This document shows positions 15,792 through 25,365 of a DNA stretch of 64,000 nucleotides, piece after piece. The translations under genes were made by a program, and so were the position numbers. Below the pieces are notes generated by a model. It worked only from the letters and a program-made list of their open reading frames with translations, did no database searches and was not told the DNA's origin. The stretch is from Pseudarthrobacter sp. GA104. GTDB lineage: Bacteria > Actinomycetota > Actinomycetes > Actinomycetales > Micrococcaceae. The DNA is taken from contig NZ_WOWL01000001.1 of the NCBI RefSeq assembly GCF_009741265.1, positions 3,782,001-3,846,000 of the forward strand, written 5' to 3'. Numbering within the stretch: the first letter of the stretch is position 1; the number at the start of each line of letters is the position of its first letter.

Positions 15792-16684
15792 ACCCCTTGA
15801 TCGACGTGGCCGGCCTGCAGGCCCGCCTTGCCGAACACCGGCGCACGGTGCTCCTTGACGTCCGCTGGGTCCTGGGCGATCCGCACGGTTACCGCCACTA
15901 CCTGCAGGGGCACCTGCCGGGTGCCGTGTTCGTGGACCTCGCCACCGAACTTGCCGCCCCGGCAGTTCCGGAGCGCGGGAGGCACCCGCTGCCGGCCGCC
16001 CGGGACTTCCAGGAAAGCGCCAGGCGCTGGGGCATCCGCGACGGCGACGTCGTGGTTGCCTACGATGACAGCGGCAGCATGGCCGCGGCACGCGTGTGGT
16101 GGATGCTTCGGAACGCCGGCTTCGCGGACGTTTACCTGCTCGACGGCGGCCTGGCCGCCTGGCGTGCCGCGGGCCTTCCGGTGGAAGCAGGACCGGTTGT
16201 CCCGGAGGCGGGAGACGTGACGCTCGCGGACGGAAACATGCCGGTGCTCGACGCCGCTGCCGCGGCCGGCTGGCCGCACGCCGGCCTCTTGCTGGATGCC
16301 CGTGCCGGGGAGCGGTACCGCGGGGAGTTTGAGCCTGTTGACCCCCGGGCCGGACATATCCCGGGTGCGGTCAGCGCGCCGACGTCGGAAAACGTGGACA
16401 GCAGCGGGCGGTTCCTGCCGTCCGACGCCCTCCGCCGCCGTTTTGAGTCGCTGGGCGTCCGGGACGGAGTGCACGTCGCGGTGTACTGCGGCTCCGGGGT
16501 CACTGCGGCCCATGAGGTGGCAGCCCTGGAACTCGCCGGCTTTCAAGCTGCACTGTATCCGGGTTCGTTCTCGGAGTGGTCCAACAACCCGGACCTGCCG
16601 GTGGCAACCGGCGCAGAGCCCGGCCGCCCAAGCGGACCGCCGAGTGGAAACACGGCTGCGGTCAAGGGTAGCGTCCCACTATGA
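15788..16684 (+). CDS. sulfurtransferase with two rhodanese domains
   Basis: A 298-residue thiosulfate or 3-mercaptopyruvate sulfurtransferase. The N-terminal rhodanese domain (about 5-130) has DDSGS at the active-loop position and is catalytically dead, as usual. The C-terminal domain carries the loop YCGSGVTA with the catalytic Cys (about residue 236). The start is TTG 15788 overlapping the upstream stop (TTGA). The stop overlaps the dehydrogenase start (ATGA), so this is an operon member. Confidence 0.9.
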   Translation: MNPLIDVAGLQARLAEHRRTVLLDVRWVLGDPHGYRHYLQGHLPGAVFVDLATELAAPAVPERGRHPLPAARDFQESARRWGIRDGDVVVAYDDSGSMAAARVWWMLRNAGFADVYLLDGGLAAWRAAGLPVEAGPVVPEAGDVTLADGNMPVLDAAAAAGWPHAGLLLDARAGERYRGEFEPVDPRAGHIPGAVSAPTSENVDSSGRFLPSDALRRRFESLGVRDGVHVAVYCGSGVTAAHEVAALELAGFQAALYPGSFSEWSNNPDLPVATGAEPGRPSGPPSGNTAAVKGSVPL

Positions 16685-17844
16685 CTCCAGGACGCCCCGT
16701 ACCGCCGCCCCTTGCCAAACCAGTCGCCCCGGAACCTGCCGCTCCTGAAGCAATTGTTGTCGACGGCGGCCGCCTCGCTGCCGCGTACGGCGCGACGTCA
16801 CCGGACAGCGGGCTCGTGCCGCTGACCCTTGCCCGGCGCGCTCCCGGGGCGGACGACGTCGAAATCGCCATCGAGTTCTGCGGGCTGTGCCACTCGGATG
16901 TGCATGCAACCCGCGGCGAGTGGGGCGGCAAGGTCTGGCCGCTGGTCCCGGGACACGAAATTGTGGGCACCGTCAGCCGGGTGGGCTCCGCGGTGACGGA
17001 TTTCGCCGCTGGCGACCGCGTGGGTGTGGGCTGCATGGTGGACTCGTGCCGCGAATGCGAAAGCTGCCTGGACGGCCTGGAACAGTACTGCGAAAACGGC
17101 ATGACCGGCACGTACGGGGCCGTCGACCGGCGGAACGGCGGCGCCCTGACGCAGGGCGGCTACTCCTCCTCCGTGGTGGTGGACCGCCGCTACGTCCTGC
17201 GGGTGCCGGCAGCCCTCGATCCCGCCGCCGCTGCCCCACTGCTGTGCGCCGGCGTCACCACGTTCTCGCCGCTTCGGCACTTCGACGTCGAAGAAGGCGA
17301 CGTTGTGGGCGTGGTGGGGCTGGGCGGACTCGGCCACATGGCCGTCAAGTTCGCCAAGGCAATGGGAGCGAAGGTAGTGGTGTTCACCACGTCGGAGGCA
17401 AAAGTGGCGGCTGCCGTGGAGCTGGGCGCGGATGAGGTTGTCCTGTCCCGCGACGAAGCGGCGATGGCAGCGGCCAACCGCAGCATCGACCTCATCATCG
17501 ACACCGTGGCGGCCCCGCACGACCTGAAACCGTTCTTCCGGACCCTGCGGGTGGACGGTGCGCTCTTCCAGCTGGGCCTGCCGTCGGAGGCGATGCCGCC
17601 GGTGAACCCGGGCGCGCTCATCGGGCGTCGGCTTTCCTACACCGGCTCGCTGATTGGCGGCATCGCCGCAACCCAGGAGATGCTGGACTTCTGCGCCGGG
17701 CACGGTGTTGCTGCGGACATCGAGGTGGTGCGGGCAGACCAGCTGAATGAGGCCTACGACCGGATGGTGGCAGGCGATGTGAAATACCGTTTTGTGCTGG
17801 ACACCAGCACCTTGCAGGGACCCGCCAAGGAGGCAGACGCATGA
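16681..17844 (+). CDS. zinc-dependent alcohol dehydrogenase, cinnamyl/YahK group
   Basis: A 387-residue MDR oxidoreductase that probably reduces aldehydes with NADPH. The catalytic zinc site is EFCGLCHSDVHATRGEWG and GHEIVGTV. The structural zinc Cys cluster is CRECESCLDGLEQYC. The Rossmann motif is VGLGGLGHMAVKFAK. About 45 extra Pro/Ala-rich residues precede the catalytic domain. This order is the CAD/YahK class. Overlaps both neighbours by four bases. Confidence 0.9.
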   Translation: MTPGRPVPPPLAKPVAPEPAAPEAIVVDGGRLAAAYGATSPDSGLVPLTLARRAPGADDVEIAIEFCGLCHSDVHATRGEWGGKVWPLVPGHEIVGTVSRVGSAVTDFAAGDRVGVGCMVDSCRECESCLDGLEQYCENGMTGTYGAVDRRNGGALTQGGYSSSVVVDRRYVLRVPAALDPAAAAPLLCAGVTTFSPLRHFDVEEGDVVGVVGLGGLGHMAVKFAKAMGAKVVVFTTSEAKVAAAVELGADEVVLSRDEAAMAAANRSIDLIIDTVAAPHDLKPFFRTLRVDGALFQLGLPSEAMPPVNPGALIGRRLSYTGSLIGGIAATQEMLDFCAGHGVAADIEVVRADQLNEAYDRMVAGDVKYRFVLDTSTLQGPAKEADA

Positions 17845-18266
17845 GCACGCTTTTCACCAGGATCCTGAACGGCGAAATCCCGGGCCGCTTCGTGTGGCGG
17901 GAACCGGATGTTTCCGCTTTCCTCACCACCGGTCCGCTGGCTGACGGCCACACCCTGGTGGTACCCACTGAGGAAGTGGACCGGTGGACGGACGCGTCGC
18001 CGGAAACGCTGGCGAAGGTCATGGAGGTGGCCCGGCGGATCGGTGCTGTGCAGGTGGAGACCTTCAAGGCCGCGCGGGCCGGGCTGATCGTGGCGGGTTA
18101 TGAAATCAACCACCTCCACGTGCACGTCTGGCCCTCAAGGAGCATGGCCGAGTTCAATTTCGCGACGGCGGACCAGAACCCCGATCCGGACATCCTCGAC
18201 GCCAACGCCGAGAAGCTCCGCCAAGGGTTGCGGGCCGCCGGGTACGGCGAGTTCGTCCCGTCCTAG
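17841..18266 (+). CDS. HIT family nucleotide-binding protein
   Basis: A 141-residue histidine-triad hydrolase. The triad NHLHVHVWP is at about residues 91-99, and the N-terminal FTRILNGEIPGRFVWRE is the HIT family opening. Such proteins hydrolyse AMP-linked substrates (Ap4A or AMP-lysine types). Last gene of the four-gene run and convergent with hrpA. Confidence 0.9.
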   Translation: MSTLFTRILNGEIPGRFVWREPDVSAFLTTGPLADGHTLVVPTEEVDRWTDASPETLAKVMEVARRIGAVQVETFKAARAGLIVAGYEINHLHVHVWPSRSMAEFNFATADQNPDPDILDANAEKLRQGLRAAGYGEFVPS

Positions 18267-18299
18267 GCAGCCCGTCCCGGTCCCGCTCCCGGTTTCCGC

Positions 18300-21200
18300 C
18301 TAGGCCGGGGCAAGTGCCTTGTTGAGCACGGCGCGGATCCTCTTCTCCGACACCGAATACGCTGTTCCGAGTTCAACGGCGAAGAGGCTCACCCGGAGCT
18401 CCTCGAGCATCCAGCGCACCTGGGTTAACTCAGGGCCGGCCTTCCGTCCGGGGAGCAGGGCCGATACGGCGTCGTCGTAGTCGTCCTCGAGCCGCTGCAC
18501 CGCGGCCATGTTCAGGGCGTCGCGCTGGACGTTGCCCGGCAGGCGTTCCAGCCTCTTCTCAATGGCCGTAAGGTACCGGGGGAGCTGGCTCAGCTGGGCG
18601 TAGCCCGTCCGTGCCACAAAGCCGGGGTAGACCAGCTGTTCCAGTTGGCTTTTGATGTCGTTGAGGGCACTGATCAGCGCCAGGCTGGTGGTGCCCTTCA
18701 GCTGTTTTTCGATCCGCCGGGTGCTGGCCAGGATGCGTTCCACCACGGCGGTGACGCTGAACACGGTGTCGATCAGTTCGGCCCGGACCACCTCGTACAG
18801 CCGGTCAAAGGACTCCCGGTCCCAGGGCAGTTCCGCGGGCGTGAGCTTGTCGATGGCGGCCAGCGCGCAGTCCGCGATCAGGCTTGAGACCGAGCCGTGC
18901 GGGTTTTGGCTGAACGTGAGTTTCTCCGTGTTGCTTAGGTGCTCCAGCACGTACCGGTCAGGAGCCGGAACGCGCAGGGCCAGCAGCCTGACCACCCCGC
19001 CGCGCATTGCCTCCTGCTGTTCCTCGGCAGTCTGGAAGACACGCAGTGACACCGACGTGCCCTGGTCCACCAGTGCCGGGTAACCCGTCACTGTATGGCC
19101 GTTGACCGTGCTGCTGACCTGGCGCCGGACCGTTCCGACCGTCCATTCGGTGAGCCCGTCCTGTTCCCGGAAGCCGGGTGGGGCTGCGGCCCCCGGCACT
19201 TCGGCAGGCTGCCGCGCCGCGGATGATCCGGCGTCGTGCGTTTTCCCTGCTTTTTTGCCGTTGCCGGCGCCGGGCGCGGTGGAGGCAGGCGTGGCCCCCA
19301 GCGACTCGGCGATGGCCCGCCGCGTTGCCGGGGCCAGCTTCTCCTGGAGCGCGGCGAGGTCCTTGCCCTCGTCCAGGACTTTGCCCTTGCTGTCCACCAC
19401 CTTGAAGCTCACCCGCAGGTGCGGGGGCACCGCGTCCCAGTTCCACGAACCCGGCGGGATGACGTGTCCCCGGATCCGGCGCAGGGCAAGCTCAAGGGAG
19501 GGTTCGAGTTCATCCACGGCGGGATCGAAATCGGCTTCCAGGAGTGCCACCGCCTGCCGGGCAACGTCCGGGGCGGGAACGAAGTTCTTCCGGACCTGCT
19601 TGGGCAGGGATTTGATCAGGGCCGTCACCAGCTCAACACGCTGCCCGGGTATGAGCCAGCGGAAGGCCTTGTCATCCAGCTGATTAAGGAACAGCACCGG
19701 CACCTCGGCCGTGACGCCGTCGGACGGGTTGGGCGGCGAACCCGGAGCCACCGGGTGGAACTCGTAGCTCAGCGGAAGCTCGAAGCCCTTGTGCAGCCAC
19801 GTTTTGGGGTAGGCGGAGTCGTCAAGGTCGTCCGCGTCGTCGCTGAGGAGGAGGGATTTGTCGTAGTCCAGGAGGTCCGGGTTCTTCTGCCGCGCTTCCT
19901 TCCACCACTTGTCGAAGTGCCTCTCGGACACCACGTCAGGTCCGATCCGCGCATCGTAGAACTCGAACAGCGTCTCGTCATCCACCAGGAGGTCCCGGCG
20001 GCGCATCCTGGCCTCCAGTTCCTCCACCTCATTGAGGAGGGCCCGGTTGCGGTGGAAGAACTTGTGGTGGGTTTTCCAGTCGCCTTCCACCAGGGCATGG
20101 CGGATGAAGAGTTCCCGGGCGACGACGGGGTCAACCCTGCCGTAGTTGATCCTGCGCTGGGCGATGATGGGCACGCCGTAGAGGGTGACCTTTTCGTAGG
20201 CCATCACTGAACCTTGCCGGGTGGACCAGTGCGGTTCGCTGTAGCTGCGCTTCACCAGGTCCGGGGCCACCTGCTCGGCCCATACAGGATCGAACTTCGC
20301 AGCCACCCTCGCCCAGAGGCGGCTGGTCTCCACGAGTTCCGCCGCCATCACGAATGTGGGCGACTTCTTGAAGAGGGCAGAGCCGGGGAAGATGGCGAAC
20401 CGGCTGCCGCGGGCTCCGGCATACTCCCGCTTGCGCTCATCCAGGATGCCGATGTGGCTCAGGAGGCCGGAAAGAAGGCTGATGTGGATGCCCTCGTGGT
20501 TGCCCACCGGATCGGCAAGCCGCTTGTTGTCGAGGCTGATGCCCAGGGGCCGGGCCAGCTGGCGCAGCTGGGCAAACAGGTCCTGCCACTCCCGGACCCG
20601 GAGGTAATTGATGAACTCGGCCCGGCACATCCGGCGGAAGGCGGACGACGAGAGCTCCTGCTGCTTCTCCTGCAGGTAGTTCCAGAGGTTAAGGAAGCCG
20701 GTGAAGTCCGAGTTCTCGTCCTTGAACCGGTTGTGCTTTTCCGCCGCGAGTTGCTGCTTGTCTGTTGGACGCTCGCGCGGGTCCTGGATGGTGAGGGCCG
20801 CGGCCAGGACCATCACCTCGCGGACGCAGCCGCGTTTGCCCGCCTCCACGATCATCCGGCCCAGGCGGGGGTCCACCGGCAGCTGGGCGAGCTTCTGCCC
20901 GACGGCGGTGAGCCCGCCGCCGCTTTTCGCCCCGTCCGTGCCGTTCTGCGGCCGGGCGGCAGCGAGGGCGCCGAGTTCGCGGAGCAGCGTGACGCCGTCG
21001 TTGATGGCCCGTGTTTCGGGCGGCTCCACGAAGGGGAAGTTTTCGACGTCCTTGGGGCCGCGCGCCACTCCCATGGCGGTCATCTGCAGGATGACGGCGG
21101 CGAGGTTGGTCCGCAGGATTTCCGGGTCGGTGTACAGCGGCCGCGAATCGAAGTCTTCCTCGGAGTACAGGCGGATGGCGATGCCGTCCGAGACGCGGCC

Positions 21201-22271
21201 GCACCGCCCCGAACGCTGGTTGGCGGACGCCTGCGAGACCCGCTCGATGGGCAGCCGCTGGACCTTGGTGCGGTGCGAGTACCGGGAGATGCGGGCGGTG
21301 CCGGTGTCGATGACGTACTTGATGCCTGGAACCGTGAGCGAGGTTTCGGCGACGTTGGTGGCAAGGACAATCCTGCGCTTGTTGCCCGGGTGGAAGACCT
21401 TGTGCTGTTCCTGCAGGCTCAGCCGGGCGAAGAGCGGAAGGACTTCGGTTCCGGCCAGCCGGCGGTTGGACTGGATGCGGGCCTGCAGCGCTTCGGCAGC
21501 GTCGCGGATTTCTCGCTCGCCGGAGAAGAACACCAGGATGTCGCCCGGCGCTTCCAGGGCAAGTTCGTCGACGGCATCACACACGGCGTCAAGCGGATCG
21601 CGGTCTTCCTCGAGTTCGTCATCGGAACCGTTCTCGTCGTCAGGGCCGGCTCCGCCTGGCGGCTGGGAGAGCGGGCGGTACCGGATTTCCACCGGGTAGG
21701 TCCGCCCGGAGACCTCGACAATGGGTGCGGGTTCTTCCGGTGTGCCGAAATGGTTGGCAAAGCGCTGGGGGTCGATGGTGGCGGAGGTGATGATCACCTT
21801 GAGGTCCGGCCGCTGCGGCAGGATCCGCTTGAGGTAGCCCAGGATGAAGTCGATATTGAGGCTTCGCTCGTGGGCCTCGTCGATGATGATCGCGTTGTAC
21901 TTGCGCAGCAGTTTGTCCCGCTGGATTTCTGCAAGCAGGATGCCGTCGGTCATCAGCTTGACCTTCGTGGCGCGGCTGACCTCACCGGTGAAGCGGACCT
22001 GGAAGCCCACCTCCTGGCCGATGTCCACGCCAAGTTCCTCGGCGATGCGCTCGGCCACCGTGCGGGCGGCCAGCCTGCGCGGCTGGGTGTGGCCGATCAG
22101 CCCGTTTTCGCCCAGGCCAAGTTCGAGGCACATCTTTGGTATCTGGGTGGTCTTACCGGAACCGGTCTCGCCGGCGATGATGGTGACCTGGTTCGCCGCT
22201 ATGGCTGCCATCAGGTCTTCGCGCCGCTCGGAGACCGGCAGCTCGGCGGGATAGGAGATGTGAAGTGTCAT
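18300..22271 (-). CDS. hrpA: ATP-dependent RNA helicase HrpA
   Basis: A 1323-residue DEAH/RHA-type helicase. Walker A GETGSGKTTQ is at residues 34-43, DEAH is in IIIDEAHERSLN, motif III is SATID, and motif VI is QRSGRCGR. The HA2/OB region and the long C-terminal DUF3418 domain make the size normal for bacterial HrpA. It remodels RNA and rescues stalled or collided ribosomes in E. coli. The start ATG 22271 agrees with family alignment. An acidic, low-complexity stretch (PDDENGSDDELEEDRD) sits between the helicase lobes. Confidence 0.95.
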   Translation of the reverse strand: MTLHISYPAELPVSERREDLMAAIAANQVTIIAGETGSGKTTQIPKMCLELGLGENGLIGHTQPRRLAARTVAERIAEELGVDIGQEVGFQVRFTGEVSRATKVKLMTDGILLAEIQRDKLLRKYNAIIIDEAHERSLNIDFILGYLKRILPQRPDLKVIITSATIDPQRFANHFGTPEEPAPIVEVSGRTYPVEIRYRPLSQPPGGAGPDDENGSDDELEEDRDPLDAVCDAVDELALEAPGDILVFFSGEREIRDAAEALQARIQSNRRLAGTEVLPLFARLSLQEQHKVFHPGNKRRIVLATNVAETSLTVPGIKYVIDTGTARISRYSHRTKVQRLPIERVSQASANQRSGRCGRVSDGIAIRLYSEEDFDSRPLYTDPEILRTNLAAVILQMTAMGVARGPKDVENFPFVEPPETRAINDGVTLLRELGALAAARPQNGTDGAKSGGGLTAVGQKLAQLPVDPRLGRMIVEAGKRGCVREVMVLAAALTIQDPRERPTDKQQLAAEKHNRFKDENSDFTGFLNLWNYLQEKQQELSSSAFRRMCRAEFINYLRVREWQDLFAQLRQLARPLGISLDNKRLADPVGNHEGIHISLLSGLLSHIGILDERKREYAGARGSRFAIFPGSALFKKSPTFVMAAELVETSRLWARVAAKFDPVWAEQVAPDLVKRSYSEPHWSTRQGSVMAYEKVTLYGVPIIAQRRINYGRVDPVVARELFIRHALVEGDWKTHHKFFHRNRALLNEVEELEARMRRRDLLVDDETLFEFYDARIGPDVVSERHFDKWWKEARQKNPDLLDYDKSLLLSDDADDLDDSAYPKTWLHKGFELPLSYEFHPVAPGSPPNPSDGVTAEVPVLFLNQLDDKAFRWLIPGQRVELVTALIKSLPKQVRKNFVPAPDVARQAVALLEADFDPAVDELEPSLELALRRIRGHVIPPGSWNWDAVPPHLRVSFKVVDSKGKVLDEGKDLAALQEKLAPATRRAIAESLGATPASTAPGAGNGKKAGKTHDAGSSAARQPAEVPGAAAPPGFREQDGLTEWTVGTVRRQVSSTVNGHTVTGYPALVDQGTSVSLRVFQTAEEQQEAMRGGVVRLLALRVPAPDRYVLEHLSNTEKLTFSQNPHGSVSSLIADCALAAIDKLTPAELPWDRESFDRLYEVVRAELIDTVFSVTAVVERILASTRRIEKQLKGTTSLALISALNDIKSQLEQLVYPGFVARTGYAQLSQLPRYLTAIEKRLERLPGNVQRDALNMAAVQRLEDDYDDAVSALLPGRKAGPELTQVRWMLEELRVSLFAVELGTAYSVSEKRIRAVLNKALAPA

Positions 22272-22352
22272 GTCTGCTGACAGTCTACTGCGGGAGCCCG
22301 GGCTTCCCGTCTGTACTGCCGGCAGTTGTCCGGCGCCTTTTGGTCCTGCCGG

Positions 22353-22520
22353 CTAGAAGACGCGGAGCGTGTAGTTGATGCTGGGGAGGTCCAGGGCGGA
22401 CCAGGCTTCGTGGGATTCGACAGGAGGCGTATGCCCCCGGCCGTCACGCAAAAGCGCTGAAACGGTGGCGGCGGCCACGAGGAGGATCAGGAGGACGAGG
22501 AGGGTTATGAGGATTTCCAT
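22353..22520 (-). CDS. small single-pass membrane protein
   Basis: A 55-residue protein with one hydrophobic helix (residues 2-25) followed by a soluble tail ending NYTLRVF. GGAGGAG lies 12 bases upstream of ATG 22520, and GGAG lies closer. It reads away from the glxA-like gene and toward hrpA. Function not recognised. The alternative is a non-coding gap, but the hydrophobic pattern and ribosome site favour a gene. Confidence 0.6.
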   Translation of the reverse strand: MEILITLLVLLILLVAAATVSALLRDGRGHTPPVESHEAWSALDLPSINYTLRVF

Positions 22521-22601
22521 GACTCCATGCTTCTCCTCCCCGCAGCCAAGAAAAAGTGGCAGAAATGCCCAAAAAGCGATAATTCCTGCCACAATGGAAG
22601 C

Positions 22602-23570
22602 ATGCTCAAATCAGTGGCCCTCATCGTGGTTCCCAACTTCTCGATATTCGAGTTCGGTACTGCCTGCGAGGTCTTCGGTATTGACAGATCCGGCCGGGGG
22701 AGCGGCGTCCCGGCCTTCGACTTCCGCGTCTGCACGCCGCAGCCTGGTAACGTCCGGCTCAAGTCCGGCCTGTCCCTGAACGTCGGCCTGGGACTTGAGG
22801 CAACCGACGATGCGGACCTGGTCATCATGGCGCCCTACGGCAGGGACGACGAGTTGCCCGAATCCGTCCTCGAGGCGCTCCGGGCTGCCGATGCGAGGGG
22901 AGCCTGGGTAATGTCCATCTGCTCGGGCGCTTTTGCCTTGGCCCGCGCCGGCTTGCTCGACGGGCGCCGCTGCACCACCCACTGGCACTACTCAGGCCAA
23001 CTGGCTGCAGAGTATCCGCGCGTACAGGTGGACGAAAACGTCCTCTACGTGCAGGACGGCAACATCATCACTTCCGCAGGCACCGCCGCCGGGATCGATG
23101 CGTGCCTGCACCTTGTGCGCGTCGAACTGGGGGCGCAGGTGGCGGCCGCGATCGCCAGGGACATGGTGGTTCCCCCGCACCGTGACGGCGGCCAGGCGCA
23201 GTTCATCGACCGGCCAATGCCAGCCTGCGGTTCCGCTCCCTTGGAGGAACTGCTGCGCTGGATGGTGGAGAACCTGGACCGCGAGCACACGGTGAACGAA
23301 CTGGCGGCACGGGTCCACATGTCGCCGAGGACCTTTGCACGGCGGTTCAGGTCGGAGACCGGAGCGACGCCTGCCGCCTGGCTCAATTCACAGCGTGTTC
23401 TACGCGCCCAGGAACTCCTTGAGTCCACCGACCTGAACATCGAAGAAATCGCCAGGGAGTCCGGCTTCGGGCACCCTGTCCTGCTGCGGCACCACTTCGC
23501 CAAGGTCCTGGACACCAGCCCGCAGTCATACCGCCGCGCTTTCCGCGGCCAACTGGCTGTGGCGGGATAG
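22602..23570 (+). CDS. GlxA-type AraC family regulator (DJ-1/PfpI plus HTH)
   Basis: A 322-residue transcription factor. The N-terminal DJ-1/PfpI-like domain (about 1-180) shows FSIFEFGTACEVFG and SICSGAFALARAGLLDGRRCTTHW. The C-terminal AraC double helix-turn-helix includes HMSPRTFARRF and SGFGHPVLLRHHFAK. Typical of regulators of amine or arginine catabolism; the target is unknown here. There is no Shine-Dalgarno sequence, but CACAAT ends six bases before the ATG, so it may be leaderless. Confidence 0.88.
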   Translation: MLKSVALIVVPNFSIFEFGTACEVFGIDRSGRGSGVPAFDFRVCTPQPGNVRLKSGLSLNVGLGLEATDDADLVIMAPYGRDDELPESVLEALRAADARGAWVMSICSGAFALARAGLLDGRRCTTHWHYSGQLAAEYPRVQVDENVLYVQDGNIITSAGTAAGIDACLHLVRVELGAQVAAAIARDMVVPPHRDGGQAQFIDRPMPACGSAPLEELLRWMVENLDREHTVNELAARVHMSPRTFARRFRSETGATPAAWLNSQRVLRAQELLESTDLNIEEIARESGFGHPVLLRHHFAKVLDTSPQSYRRAFRGQLAVAG

Positions 23571-23583
23571 CGCCCCTTGCACG

Positions 23584-23916
23584 CTAACCGGGCGCCGGTC
23601 CGTTGCGGCGTTGTTTGGCGCGGATTTCCTCGGCCGCTTCCCGCGTACTGTCCACGAGAATCCGCCAAGGTCCGGTGACGGCCTGCTCAGGCAGGGCTGC
23701 CCGGCGCTGCCCTGCCCGGATCGAATAGATGAACCTGTCCGGTTGGGCTTCCGCAAACTGCTCGGAGGCTGCCTTCGGGGTCCTGGGTACTGAATCCCAC
23801 GGGCATGCCTCCACGATGGGCTGCCACTGGCTGATGGCGCTCTTGGATTGGGCTTCCACAGTCCACACCCGTGGTATCGCGGCGATTCCTCCGGTGCGCT
23901 CAACACTGATCTTCAT
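23584..23916 (-). CDS. emfourin-like inhibitor of protealysin
   Basis: A 110-residue cytoplasmic protein without a signal peptide (MKISVERTGGIAAIPRVW, then YSIRAG). The KI-x-V-x-R-T-G-G-IAG-like opening and its position directly downstream of an M4 metalloprotease identify it as emfourin, the intracellular protein inhibitor of protealysin-like proteases. It follows the protease by 65 bases in the same direction, so co-transcription is likely. Its job would be to keep the protease inactive inside the cell. Confidence 0.8.
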   Translation of the reverse strand: MKISVERTGGIAAIPRVWTVEAQSKSAISQWQPIVEACPWDSVPRTPKAASEQFAEAQPDRFIYSIRAGQRRAALPEQAVTGPWRILVDSTREAAEEIRAKQRRNGPAPG

Positions 23917-23981
23917 GGCCTGGTCCTTGGGCTTGCCCTACAGCCTGGCTGCCGCCCCGAAGTACGGCAGCCAGGCGTCCG

Positions 23982-25034
23982 TTAAAGCTTGACCTTCACA
24001 GTTTCCCACGCCTTCCGGACGGCGTCATGCTCGGTGGATCCGGAACCGAAGAGCTCCACGGCGGATGCGGCCGTGGCACGCGCAAAGACCCTGAAGGTCG
24101 CCGTGGGAGGCAGTGTTCCGCCCGTGAGTGTCTCGTACCAGATGCGCCCGGGCGAGTCCCAGGCGTTTCCCCCGAGGGTCTCCGCCACGAGGTAGAAGGC
24201 GCGGTTGGGGATGCCGGAGTTGATGTGGACCCCGCCGTTGTCGGCGCTCGTCTTGACGTACGCGTCCATGGAGTCCGGCTGGGGGTCCTTGCCCAGCACG
24301 TCGTCGTCGTACGCCGTGCCGGGGGCCTTCATGGAACGCAAGGCGCTGCCCTGCACTTCGGCTGTGAAGAGGCCCTCGCCGATCAGCCAGCTGGCCTCGG
24401 CAGTGGACTGGTTTTTGACATACTGCTCGACCAGTGCGCCAAAGACGTCGGACATGGATTCGTTAAGGGCCCCCGCCTGGTTGCGGTAGGCGAGCGCGGC
24501 GGAATACTGGGTGACACCGTGGGCCAGTTCGTGGCCGATGACGCTCAGGGACCGGGTGAACCGTTCGAAGACCTCGCCGTCGCCGTCGCCGAAGACCATC
24601 TGTTTGCCGTCCCAAAAGGCGTTGTCGTACAGCTTGCCGAAGTGGACCGTTGCGTCCAGCGGCAGCCCGCGTCCGTCGATGGAGTTGCGTCCGAACACGT
24701 CCGCGTACAGGCGGTGCGTGTGGCCCAGCCCGTCGTAGGCCTCATCGACGGCAGGGTCATCCGTGGCGGCTTCACCCTCCTTGCGGACCAGCCTGCCGGG
24801 GAGGGTCTCCGAGCCGCCGGCGTCGTAGATGGCCCGGGTTGACGGTCCCGGCTTCGCCTGGCGGACGCCTGCCGGAATGCCCGGCACAGGCTGGGACCGT
24901 GCTGAATGGAACGACTCCACATGGCCCAAAGCTTCCTTGGCTGCCCTGGCCGCGGAGGAAAACTCCGGCGCACCCTGTTTGGCCAACCGCCTCAACAGGT
25001 ATGGCGGAACGATGGAACAGAACGGAACGTGCAT
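23982..25034 (-). CDS. protealysin-like M4 metalloprotease
   Basis: A 350-residue thermolysin-family zinc protease. The catalytic site is HELAH at 168-172 (Zn ligands His168 and His172, catalytic Glu169), Glu192 in GALNES, and His270 in NGGVHINSGIPN. The precursor is short, with a PPYLL motif near residues 10-14, which marks the protealysin group with its short propeptide rather than the long one of classic thermolysins. No signal peptide is seen, so release may be non-classical or action intracellular. Paired with emfourin downstream. Confidence 0.92.
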   Translation of the reverse strand: MHVPFCSIVPPYLLRRLAKQGAPEFSSAARAAKEALGHVESFHSARSQPVPGIPAGVRQAKPGPSTRAIYDAGGSETLPGRLVRKEGEAATDDPAVDEAYDGLGHTHRLYADVFGRNSIDGRGLPLDATVHFGKLYDNAFWDGKQMVFGDGDGEVFERFTRSLSVIGHELAHGVTQYSAALAYRNQAGALNESMSDVFGALVEQYVKNQSTAEASWLIGEGLFTAEVQGSALRSMKAPGTAYDDDVLGKDPQPDSMDAYVKTSADNGGVHINSGIPNRAFYLVAETLGGNAWDSPGRIWYETLTGGTLPPTATFRVFARATAASAVELFGSGSTEHDAVRKAWETVKVKL

Positions 25035-25143
25035 GGCGTACCCCCTCGACTTGGTGATTTCAGCCTACGAGGGCGCACCGACAATCCTTCGCAGGCTCAC
25101 GTACGGAAGCAGGCAGCGTGAACGGGCGTATGGGAGCAGAAAA

Positions 25144-25170
25144 CCCCGCCACTTCATTGAAGTGGCGGGG
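25144..25170 (-). terminator. terminator downstream of tRNA-Arg
   Basis: A 12-bp perfect stem (CCCCGCCACTTC with GAAGTGGCGGGG) and a 3-base loop. TTTTC follows on the minus strand. It begins six bases after the tRNA CCA end. Confidence 0.85.
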
Positions 25171-25176
25171 TTCTTC

Positions 25177-25252
25177 TGGTGCCCTCGATAGGATTCGAAC
25201 CTACGACCTTCTGCTCCGGAGGCAGACGCTCTATCCCCTGAGCTACGAGGGC
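25177..25252 (-). tRNA. tRNA-Arg (anticodon CCG)
   Basis: Reads on the minus strand as a full cloverleaf: acceptor GCCCTCG/CGAGGGC, anticodon stem TCTGC/GCAGA with loop CTCCGGA (anticodon CCG, reading CGG), and a T arm with TTCGAAT. The 3' CCA is encoded (25177-25179). It is followed by a terminator and no integrated element is attached. Confidence 0.96.
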
Positions 25253-25365
25253 AATCCGGGGTTTCCTGCCGTTGCTGGCGGGACGTCCTAGAGCTTAGCA
25301 GGAAGGTGGCCCGCAAGGGAAAATCGCTACCGCCCCGCCACCCCGTGCGCGGTCCCGGGCCGGAA

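Noticed and set aside
20214..22280. 688-residue plus-strand ORF opposite hrpA
   Set aside because: HrpA motifs on the other strand are complete; the ORF has no recognisable domain and no ribosome site.
25177..25252. tRNA-Arg as an integration site of a mobile element
   Set aside because: No integrase or repeat of the tRNA 3' end was seen nearby.
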